Shown: piece after piece, positions 9,669-17,860 of the stretch | Layout: every line of letters starts with the position of its first letter | Position numbering within the stretch: the stretch's first letter is position 1 | Origin: Mycetohabitans rhizoxinica HKI 454 | GTDB lineage: Bacteria; Pseudomonadota; Gammaproteobacteria; Burkholderiales; Burkholderiaceae | Length of the DNA stretch: 64,000 nucleotides | Direction of reading: 5' to 3' | Assembly: GCF_000198775.1 (NCBI RefSeq) | Contig: NC_014718.1 | Coordinates: forward strand, 64,426-128,425 | Notes under the pieces: model-generated | The model's database searches: none | The model's input: the letters and a program-made list of their open reading frames with translations, nothing else | Told to the model about the DNA's origin: nothing | Made by a program: the position numbers and the translations under genes

Positions 9669-9985
9669 GTGAAGAAGAGCCCGTACACTGAAGAACAGAT
9701 TGCGTTCGCGTTGAAGCAGACAGGGCTGGGTACGCCGGTGGCTGAGGTATGCCGCAAGATGGGCATCAGCGATGTGACATTTTACAATTGGCGGCAGAAG
9801 TATGGGGCCCAGGCCCGTCGGCGCTAAGCCGGTTGAAGCAACTCGAGGAAGAGTGCGTGAGGCTTAGGCGCGATGGTGGATTTGTCGCTAAACAAAGCTA
9901 TGTTACAGGATGTGCTATCAAAAAAGCGCTCGCCGAGTTGTGGAACAAAACGCTCGATGTGCCGCTTATTGTCGTCGGTGAATGA
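9669..9985 (+). pseudogene. IS3-family (IS407-like) OrfA, frameshifted
   Basis: Seen: a GTG start gives KKSPYTEEQIAFALKQTGL and PVAEVCRKMGISDVTFYNW, the HTH_8 transposase domain. The frame breaks after QKYGAQ, and the leucine-zipper part continues in two other frames (LSRLKQLEEECVRLRR; DLSLNKAMLQDVLSKK). At least two frameshifts; the linked OrfB is missing here, although a separate OrfB scrap of the same type lies near 14.9 kb. Confidence 0.75.
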
Positions 9986-10049
9986 CGCTGTGCCCCCTGA
10001 TTCAGTAACCCGCAGCTACGCGGCGAGTGCAAGGCACCGCTCGCGGCGC

Positions 10050-10333
10050 ATACATGTGTTGCTGCTGCGTGGGCGTACTGGTTTGTTGCCAAGGTTGGAG
10101 GGCTTGGCGCACGATGCCGCAACTACCGCTGAGTCCTCGGCTCACGATCTCCCAATATCACCTCGCCGCATTTTGACAGCCTTCACGTCAGCGCTGGGCA
10201 AGATAGCCTCAATAGGGATCCAGCTTGCTGGTCGCTGGTGGACGCTGCGCCCGTTCGGGAAACTCGCTGGCATGAATCCAGTGACACATCATACGCCGGT
10301 CCAGTGTCGTGACGCACGCAATCGCTCGGATTA
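10050..10333 (-). pseudogene. ISL3-like transposase fragment
   Basis: Seen: one minus-strand frame reads LIRAIACVTTLDRRMM, CHWIHASEFPERAQRPP, SKLDPY, GYLAQR, REGCQNAAR, with in-frame stops after SKLDPY, after GYLAQR and after NAAR. By eye this resembles the helix-turn-helix and following region of ISL3-type transposases. The family call comes from memory of such motifs and is moderately certain; that it is a dead transposase is more secure. Confidence 0.5.
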
Positions 10334-10407
10334 AGTCAGCCAGCGTCACCATCAGCATCATGGGATTTGCCAGCACACTCACTGTTCCAGTTTAACGGGA
10401 AGGGCAG

Positions 10408-10800
10408 GTGACGCAGGAAAATGGCCCGCGCAGCAAATTGGCGCGGACGGTAGGCCAAGCCGTCGCGCGTCAGCGCAGGCTGCGTGGCTTGACACAGGAG
10501 CAGCGCTCGGAAGCGGCGGGACTGGCGCAGGCCTCGCTGTCGCAAATTGAGCGCGGCAAAATATTACCTGGACTTGACCAGCTGGCACAGCTTGCGCAAC
10601 TGCTCAATTGTTGACTCGTGGATTGGGTGGCCGAAGGCGGCACCGGCGCGCTGGATCGCGCTATGCGCATGCGCAAGAAGCTATCGGCATTATCGCTCAC
10701 GCAGCAAGAGGCACTGTAGCACTTATGGAACGAGGCCATTGTGATGGTGACCGACGTCCGCGCGGCCGCTCGCAGACGGGGTCGGAAAGCCGCGAGTTGA
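10408..10800 (+). pseudogene. XRE-family transcriptional regulator with in-frame stops
   Basis: Seen: from GTG 10408 a Cro/C1 helix-turn-helix (LRGLTQEQRSEAAGLAQ, then ASLSQIERGKILPGLDQ). A TGA after LLNC (ending at 10614) interrupts it. The same frame continues with protein-like sequence (LVDWVAEGGTGALDRAMR...) to a second stop near 10719 and on to about 10800. Inference: the C-terminal half is lost in translation. The 68-residue N-terminal product could still be made as a bare DNA-binding domain. Confidence 0.65.
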
Positions 10801-10942
10801 CACGACGAGAGGGTGCCGCGTGGCGCCGTATTGGGCGCGCCGCGCCAGCGTGGTCTTTTGTAGAGAAGGTGGGACGGGTAGGCCACGCCCACGCCCACGC
10901 CGATAACGGCCCCGTTGAACCACCATCTCGCTAAATAAGAGC

Positions 10943-10961
10943 GCAAGTAGACAACGTCTAC
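10943..10961 (-). terminator. Perfect hairpin overlapping the kamA-like stop codon
   Basis: Seen: an 8-bp perfect inverted repeat (AAGTAGAC/GTCTACTT) with a 3-nt loop; the TAG of the upstream radical SAM gene lies in the left arm. No T-run follows, so it may be a weak terminator, an mRNA-stabilising hairpin or a binding site. Confidence 0.35.
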
Positions 10962-12337
10962 TTTAATGGATGGGAAGCCAACATGACGATTGGCTTCGTG
11001 TCGGCTGACGATTTCTCTATTATTTCTGGCGAGATCCCTTCTTCAAAGAAAAAACGCTTTTCGCCAAACGCAGGAGTCAGATCATTAAGCCACATTGCGT
11101 TCGGGTCAAATTTTGCATAAAAAGGTCTGCGTACCCAATCCGGATTGCGTGCTTGCAAAAATTGCAAAGCAAACACTTTTTCACCCTGTATCGTTGCGAT
11201 ACCATCAACGACAACTTTACCCGGAAAAGCGCTCATTGAAGGACCACGCACTGTCCGAGACAAACCTGAGACGGACTGGTAAGCTGCTTGGAAAATTTCG
11301 TAGGATTTAATTAAAGGGAGCTGGAAGTATTGGCGCGGGCCTGTATCACGCTCGATGAACATGTAATAAGGAATTGCCCCTAATCGAACGCCCGTCGTCC
11401 AAAGTTCAGCCCATGCTTTTGCATCGTCATTGATGTGACGAATTAAAGGTGATTGCATCCGTAACGTGGCGCCAGATGACACGATGCGCTTCACGGCTTT
11501 TTGTGCGATATCTGGACGTAATTCGACTGGATGATTGTAGTGGCCCATTACAGCAAGATTTTTGCCGGCATTGACAACCTTTTCAAAAAGCCACAAAAGA
11601 TCATCAGCATCTTTATCTGTTACAAATCTTTGCGGCCAATAAGCAACGGATTTGGTGCCGATACGGATATTTTGAATATGGGCTAGTTCAGGGCTGAGCA
11701 GCGGTTCGATGTAATCTGCTAGCGAGCGCGTGTTCATGATGAGTGGGTCACCACCAGTGATCAGCACATCGGTGACTTCTGTGTGCCGCCGCAGATAGGC
11801 GACTAATTCATTCGATGCTTTTGCATCGAATTTCAGGCCTTCCATGCCGACGAATTGCGGCCAGCGAAAGCAAAATGTGCAATAAGCATGACAAGTTTGT
11901 CCCGCACTGGGGAAAAACAAGACCGTTTCTTTATATTTATGCTGAAGGCCGTGCATTCGCTTGCCGTCTAAAATCGGGACGTTGTGTGTCATTTGTCCTG
12001 CTGGATGTGGATTCATCCGCATGCGGATTTTTCTAACCTCATTTTCGATGGCTGCTTCGTCTTGCTTAATGAGCACTAAGTCCCGAAGCGTTGCATATTC
12101 ATCGGCCGGCAGCATATCTGAGTGAGGAAAGGTCAGGCGGTAAATCGGGTCATCTGGCACACGCTCCCAGTTAATAAGTGTATCTAGAACATATTGATTG
12201 GTCCGGAATGGGAGAACGCGAGAAATGACTTTTACTGCTTCACGTAGATTTTCGGGAAGTGTTGCCCACTGATGCGCTTGTTGAATGGATTGGCGTGTAT
12301 AAGGTTTAAATTTTGTTTGAGAAGCTTTTTGACTCAT
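10958..12337 (-). CDS. KamA-family radical SAM aminomutase
   Basis: Seen: 459 residues. The radical-SAM cluster motif CHAYCTFC is at Cys149/153/156, followed by the SAM-binding ITGGDP segment and a TIM-barrel core typical of lysine 2,3-aminomutase-like proteins. Near the C-terminus the usual glycine-rich PLP-lysine motif (PGGxGK) is replaced by SAFPGKVVVDG, so it is a divergent KamA member and the substrate is uncertain. Known: LAM enzymes use SAM, a 4Fe-4S cluster and PLP to move an alpha-amino group to the beta carbon. Base composition is visibly more AT-rich than the NRPS genes, hinting at separate acquisition. Inference: being next to NRPS remnants, it might supply a beta-amino acid. Confidence 0.85.
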   Translation of the reverse strand: MSQKASQTKFKPYTRQSIQQAHQWATLPENLREAVKVISRVLPFRTNQYVLDTLINWERVPDDPIYRLTFPHSDMLPADEYATLRDLVLIKQDEAAIENEVRKIRMRMNPHPAGQMTHNVPILDGKRMHGLQHKYKETVLFFPSAGQTCHAYCTFCFRWPQFVGMEGLKFDAKASNELVAYLRRHTEVTDVLITGGDPLIMNTRSLADYIEPLLSPELAHIQNIRIGTKSVAYWPQRFVTDKDADDLLWLFEKVVNAGKNLAVMGHYNHPVELRPDIAQKAVKRIVSSGATLRMQSPLIRHINDDAKAWAELWTTGVRLGAIPYYMFIERDTGPRQYFQLPLIKSYEIFQAAYQSVSGLSRTVRGPSMSAFPGKVVVDGIATIQGEKVFALQFLQARNPDWVRRPFYAKFDPNAMWLNDLTPAFGEKRFFFEEGISPEIIEKSSADTKPIVMLASHPLK

Positions 12338-12489
12338 GAACGTGGCTCCATTTCGGTTTATTATGCTGCGGGATAAATAAAAGCCTTGATTTTACAATAG
12401 GTAGTTAAATAAAAGTACTCTGTTTGTTATGCTTTAGGCGAAGAGCCAGCATGGCACTGCACGACACTGCAGTATTGAGCTAAAGCAAG

Positions 12490-12668
12490 GACCCAGCGTA
12501 TACGGGGTGAACGGCTCGCGCATATCCTTGCGGATGCGGCGCAGAGCATTGTGCTCGCGGATGCAGTGGGCCGCTCCGCGCTGGGTGAGGCGTCTTTGGC
12601 CTCTCGTACGGTGCTGGATTTCAACACATTGCCGGATTGGGCGGACACGAATCCATTGGTGCCGGCGC
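12490..12668 (+). pseudogene. Orphan NRPS adenylation-domain fragment
   Basis: Seen: this ~180 bp stretch reads DPAYTG / ERLAHILADAAQSIVLAD / GRSALGEASLASRTVLD / NTLPDWADTNPLVPA, closely matching the segment between core motifs A2 and A3 in the NRPS genes here (for example 19,567-19,740). One extra G after TATACGG shifts the frame. Similarity stops abruptly on both sides, with the left end of the IS256 remnant 40 bp away. It is a scrap of a lost or rearranged NRPS gene. Confidence 0.85.
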
Positions 12669-12708
12669 GTGTTGCCTCAGGGGATGATGTTACTCTCGGG
12701 TAATGGAG

Positions 12709-14075
12709 GTGTCAGAAATTCTGTGTACTGAGGTTGGTTAAAAAATCTCAGCTGATGGCACAAATGAATCGGTCGCCGAACAGGATCGCGAACTGGTTGA
12801 CGGCTTGCCGCCAGATAATAGGTGGCATCTTCCAATCCTTTTCGATGTTGCGCAAGGCCAGATACAGTAGTTTGTTGGCCGCTTTATCGCTTGAAAAGTG
12901 GCCGCGGTTCTTGACGATCTTGCGCAACTGCATGTGCATGCTCTCGATAGCGTTTGTCGTATATACGATTCGACGCACCTGGGGCGGATAGGCGAAAAAA
13001 GGGTATGACCTGTTCCCATTGGCGCTGCCACATGGCCGCGACGGTAGGGGAATTTGCGGCCCCACTGGCTGTGCGCAAAAGCGTCGAGCGCCGCTGCCGC
13101 TGCCGCTGCCTCGGCCGTGGCGGCCTGATAGATTGTCTTGATCGCGGCAGCCAGAGGCTGGCGCTCTTTCCAACTGGCCAGCTTCAGCGAATTGCGGATC
13201 AGATGAACAATGCAGGTCTAGATGTGCGCAGCCGGATACACCGCCTCGATCGCTTCAGCAAAGCCGCGCAAACCATCGACCACCGCGATCAGGATGTCGT
13301 GCAAGCCGCGGTTCTTCAACTCGTTGAACACCTTCAGCCAGAACTTGGCGCCTTCGGTTTGCTCGATCCACAAACCCAGCACTTGCTTGCGGCCGTCGAC
13401 CCCGATGCCCAGCGCCAGGTACACCGCCTTGTTCTTGACCGTGCCTTCGTCGCGGATCTTCAATCGAAGCGCGTCAAAATACACGATCGGATACATCGCC
13501 TCGAGCGGGCGTTGCTGCCATTGCTCGAGCTCGGCCAGTACTTCGTCGGTGACGCTCGAAATCAGATCGGGCGACACCTGAAGGCCATACAGTTCCCGCA
13601 AATGGCCTTGAATCTCGCGCACGCTCATGCCGCGCGCATACAGGCTAATGACGTGATCGTCAAAACCGGGCAGCCGGCGCTAATATTTACCCACCCGCTG
13701 TGGCTCGAACCTGGCCTGCCGAGCACGGGGGATAGCCAACTTCAGTTCGCCGCTGGGCATGATCATCGTCTAGGGGCTGCTCCCATTGCGATGATTGCCA
13801 TCCTTACCTTGCTCGACTTCGCTTTCCAGATGGTGCGTCAGTTCCGCCGCGAGCATGCGCTCAGCCAGTTGCTTCTTCAGTCGCCCGGCTAAGCCCGATT
13901 CGCCCAGAATCGACTCGGCATCCTTGCTTTGCACCTGCGCCAGCAGTTGGTCAATCAGTTCATCGGGAAACAGCTTCGGCGCCTTCGCATTCTTACTCTT
14001 GGTCACGGTTGCATTGGTCATAGAACGTTATTTCCGTTATCGTCTCATGACCCCGGCACACTAAAATTCTGACAG
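12709..14075 (-). mobile_element. Decayed IS256-family insertion sequence
   Basis: Seen: imperfect terminal inverted repeats of about 25 bp (left GTGTCAGAAATTCTGTGTAC..., right complement CTGTCAGAATTTTAGTGTGC...) enclose 1.37 kb, the usual IS256 size. No convincing target duplication is visible. The right end abuts a truncated IS110 transposase and the left end an NRPS scrap, so the copy marks a recombination junction. Confidence 0.75.
12748..14021 (-). pseudogene. IS256-family (Mutator) transposase, several frameshifts
   Basis: Seen: the N-terminal part is 13770-14021 (FPDELIDQLLAQVQSKDAES...), the central catalytic part is 13218-13628 ([34 protein letters not shown]), then TCIVHLIRNSL and a C-terminal part in other frames ending NAIESMHMQLRKIVKNRG and GDRFICAIS. 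The order matches an intact ~410-residue IS256 transposase; at least three frame changes make it non-functional. Confidence 0.85.
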
Positions 14076-14722
14076 GCTCGATTCGGGGCGTACTTAAGAC
14101 GTTTGGCGTCATCCTGCCTGCAGGTAAAGGTGTGACATTCGAACGGCTTGTCGAGCAAAACATGCCCCCTTCATCTCTCGTACAAGGCGTACTTGATATC
14201 CTAATAGATAGCTTGCGCCATATTGGAACTCAAATTAATGCATTCGATCAGGCCATCCGTCGCGTGGCTCAAGCAAGTCCGGTCTGCCGACGCTTAATGA
14301 CCGTGCCCGGCGTGGGCTCGCTGACTGCAGTGGCGTTTGCATCGGCTGTGGATAATCCTGACCGCTTCTCAAGCGTGCGTGACATTGGACCCTACCTTGG
14401 GCTGACGCCGACGAAATATCAATCCGGCAATGTCGATCGCAACGCAGGTATTTCGAAAGCAGGATGCCGGCTTACGCGCCATCTACTGTTCGAAGCGGCG
14501 TCTTCTCTAATCTCCCGATACCGGCAGGACTGCGATCTGAGACGATGGGCACTGACGCTTATTCCTCGCATTGGCGCTCGCAAGGCGATGGTCGCCACCG
14601 CGCGCAAATTAGCGACCGTACTGCTCTCTATGTGGAAGGGGCAAACAGACTTCAAGGTAATGACAGAGTGGATTCGATTTGACTATTTGCACTGCCAGAC
14701 CCGAACACCTCATTCAGGCTGA
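14075..14722 (+). pseudogene. IS110-family transposase, C-terminal half
   Basis: Seen: an open frame entering from the IS256 right end (SIRGVLKTFGVILPAGKGV) and containing the Transposase_20 region: RLMTVPGVGSLTAVAFAS, DIGPYLGLTPTKYQSG, ISKAGCRLTRHLLFEAA. The N-terminal DEDD domain of IS110 proteins is missing, so the gene was cut where the IS256 element lies. In-frame GTG 14132 is the first possible start but would not give an active enzyme. Confidence 0.85.
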
Positions 14723-14903
14723 TTACGTCGCCGCAGCGATTCCTTCACCCTCTTTGCGGTCCCACCGCGGCAATCACATCGGAACGCTGTAGCGACTTTC
14801 AACGGCACGTTGTGGCGCACTGCGACCACGTAGACGACAACGAGACGGCTTCTATGAAGCATTGCAACAGAGATAAAGCTTATTGACAGGAATTAGACGA
14901 TAA

Positions 14904-15080
14904 AGGGTTTACCGGCTCTATCGTGAGCCGGGGCTGTCATTGCGGCATAAGAGGCCGCGGCGAAACAAGGCGGCGCGGCTGCGGCAGCCCAAGCAGCTCG
15001 TGACCTCGATCAACGAGATTGGGAGTATGGACTTTCTATGGTCCACCCGCAAACCGCAAGCGCAGACTGGTGGCGGCTAG
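14904..15080 (+). pseudogene. IS3-family OrfB fragment
   Basis: Seen: the frame reads RVYRLYREPGLSLRHKRPRR, then KQLVTSINEIGSMDFLWS, matching the region just before and at the first catalytic Asp of IS407-type OrfB proteins. The rest is gone. It may once have paired with the OrfA remnant at 9.7 kb. Confidence 0.6.
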
Positions 15081-16037
15081 CGACTCGCGTTTATCTATTC
15101 GGCCTGTGGTGATCCGGGCATTTCCAGATCTGGCCTGCATGACATAGTCGCACGCTTCCTTCCCAATAGGCACGCGGCATGATTCATGCTAAGAAGCTAG
15201 ACGGGTTGGGGGAGCGGCGTTTGAATATGCGATCGAGCGTTTTCATGAGCGCCATACCCTGCGCGGCAGCAAGTCGACCGCTGTCGTTTGTCGCCGTGAG
15301 TGCTTCATTGCTTTTCCTATATAACATTTGTCAGTTTAAGTGATGGTAACAAGCTTGTGTTGTCACAACAGGCGCCTTATAGTCGTAGTCGCCTTATCTG
15401 TGAAGCGGTGCACGACAACTTGGCCTCCTGCTTAGGCGCGTCGCGTGAGCGGGCAGTCGTACAATGAGGTGATTTGTCAGCGAACGGGCGCATGGCAGTC
15501 GCCGTTTTGCTGGCTAAAAGTGATGTCTGGAGGGAATACAATGCAGAAGTACCCCAGCTTGCACCCGGTGATGCTGTATAGGCGTGGTGCGTCCAACTTT
15601 TCCGCCGCACAATCCTCCTGCCTTCGCTCGGTATCTCTATTCGCCACGTTGCTGTCGCGTTGACGCATGCTCACCATGCTCGTGGCACGCGCGCATGGTG
15701 GTCCGGTGGCATCATTAACACAGCGTTTGTCTTGATGCGAATCGACTAAGGCCGAAGCGGACCACACTCATCTCACACGCAACGTTATGCCGCGCTAGCC
15801 ATATGGCCGCCTCGTTGTGACGTGGAGGTATCGAAAGCTCCCCGCTGTTTTTCAAAGCAATGGCCTAAAAAGGCTGTACCAGTGGCAGGCGAGATGCATA
15901 CGAAGCGCTATGTAACCGGTGCTCGCCAACGTAGAGCTTTATTTTCTTGCTGCCTGGCCGATTGTTAAAGCAATGGCAGTCGTTCAGTGGGTTAGTGCTG
16001 CTAAAACGGTTTGACTTTATCTGATCGAAGGTTATAA
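15081..16037. other. Upstream region of NRPS-1
   Basis: Nearly 1 kb with no recognised gene apart from a possible 40-codon ORF (listed separately). It presumably holds the NRPS-1 promoter. GAAGG lies 6 nt before the NRPS-1 ATG as a ribosome-binding site. I cannot point to a convincing promoter or regulator site. Confidence 0.4.
15541..15663 (+). CDS. Possible small ORF (40 aa), unknown
   Basis: Seen: ATG 15541 preceded by a good GGAGGG ribosome-binding site 6 nt upstream; the 40-residue product (MQKYPSLHPVMLYRRGASN...) matches nothing I know. It could be a leader peptide, a truncated gene or chance. Confidence 0.25.
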   Translation: MQKYPSLHPVMLYRRGASNFSAAQSSCLRSVSLFATLLSR

Positions 16038-17860
16038 ATGTCTGTTTACAGTATGCCAGTTCCGCTTAGTACGTCCCAAACTGACTGCAATGCGACGCAG
16101 CAGGACTGTCCGTCGCACCTGTGCGTGCATCAGCTGTTCGAAGCGCAGGTCGAGCGCACGCCGCAGGCGGTGGCTGTCGTGTTGGGCGAGCAGTCCATCA
16201 CGTACGCTGACTTAGAGCGCCGGGCTAATCAACTAGCGTGGCATTTGCGCACGCTGGGCGTTGGACCCGACGTCGTGGTGGGGTTAGGCGTGACGCGCTC
16301 AATCGAGATGGTGGTCGGCGTACTGGGCATCTTGAAGGCCGGGGGCGCATACTTGCCGCTGGATCCGAGCTACCCGCACGAGCGCCTCACATACATGATG
16401 CAACAGGCGCGCGTGCCGGTCCTGGTTACGCAGTCGCCCCTGCAGCAGGCGTTGCCGCGCACGCCTGCATCATGCGTGTGCCTGGATATCGATTGGGCGC
16501 AGATCGCGGTGGAGCCCGACACGCGCCCGCCCAGCGGCGTGTTGCCTGAGCATCTCGCATACGTAACCTATACGTCGGGCTCAACCGGCCAGCCTAAAGG
16601 GGTGATGACCCGGCATGGTGGCGCAGCCAATTACCTGAACTTCTTAGTTCGCCATTATCGTGTCATCGACAAGGAGGTGGTGCTCAATGTCGCGAGCCTG
16701 GCCTTTGATGCGTCGGTGCGTGACCTAATCGGCCCGCTGATTGCAGGCGCCCGCGTGGTGCTCATCCCGACCGCGCACGCCAAGGAGCCGCACCGCTATG
16801 TGGGTGTGCTCCATGAGCAGCGTGTCACGGCATTGCTCAGTATAACGCCTAGCTTGCTGCGTAGCGTGTGTCAGGCAGCTGAACACCGAGGCGTGTGTGA
16901 CGCACTGCGCCTGATCTTGGTGAGTGGCGAAGCGCTGGACGCGCAGCTTGTGGCGCGTGTGCATCAAACGCTCGGCGCGCAGGTGCAGGTGTTCAATCAG
17001 TACGGCCCGACCGAATGCACGATGACCTCGACCTGGTTTGCGGCCGTGCCTGACGCACAGGGGTCGGTGCCAATCGGCGAGCCGCTGTCGAACGTGCGCG
17101 TGTATGTGCTGGATCGGCAACTCAAGCCGTTGCCACCGGGCGTGACTGGCGAGCTATATATCGCGGGTGCGGGCTTGGCACGCGGTTACTTCAACCAGCC
17201 GGCGTTAAGCGCTGAGCGCTTTGTCGCCAACCCGTTCGGGCACAGCGAGCGGCTGTACCGAACGGGCGACTTGGGCAAATGGCGGGTGGACGGTCGGCTT
17301 GACTATATGGGCCGCATCGACGATCAGATTAAGCTGCGCGGTCAACGAATCGAGCCGGGCGAGATTGAGGCATGCTTGGCCCAGCACCCGCAGGTGCGCG
17401 ACGCGGTGGTGCTGGCGCGCGGCGACGGCGAGGACACGCGACTTGTCGCGTATGTCATTGCGGAAGCCGATGCGCCACTGGCCAGCACGCCTGAATCCGG
17501 GGTGCCACTCGCGAGCACGCTGCATGCGCATGTGGCCGCTCGGTTGCCCGATTATATGGTGCCGGCTGCGTTTGTGCGGCTCAATGCCTTCCCGCTGACG
17601 CCCAACGGCAAACTCGATCGGCGTGCGCTGCCCGCGCCTGACGCGGACGCGCTCGTGCGCCAAGTGTATGAAGCGCCGCAAGGTGAGCTTGAAGCTGACC
17701 TCGCGGCGATTTGGGCCGAGCTATTAGGTGTCGAGCGCGTCGGCCGGCACGATAGCTTCTTTGCGCTCGGCGGCCATTCGCTGCTCGCGGTGCAGCTGTT
17801 GAATCGTATCGCTGGGCTGGGTGCCGACGTGCCATTGGCTACGCTATTTGCGTCGCCCAC
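16038..17860 (+). other. NRPS-1 module 1: A-T (initiation)
   Basis: The A domain differs clearly from the other five (YRTGDLGKWRVDGRLDYMG, GAARVV-type loops, FDASVRDL core). Pocket residues read D-A-R-(L or S)-L-S-Q-M-T-K; a one-residue insertion makes position 278 ambiguous, and I assign no substrate. The first ~36 residues include NATQQDCPSHLCVHQLFEAQ, which in every other module is the linker between C and A domains. Confidence 0.8.

Noticed and set aside
16010..16037. TTGACT and TATAAA near-perfect promoter boxes just before NRPS-1
   Set aside because: The -10 box touches the start codon, so transcription would begin inside the gene; the GAAGG ribosome-binding site shows a leader is needed.
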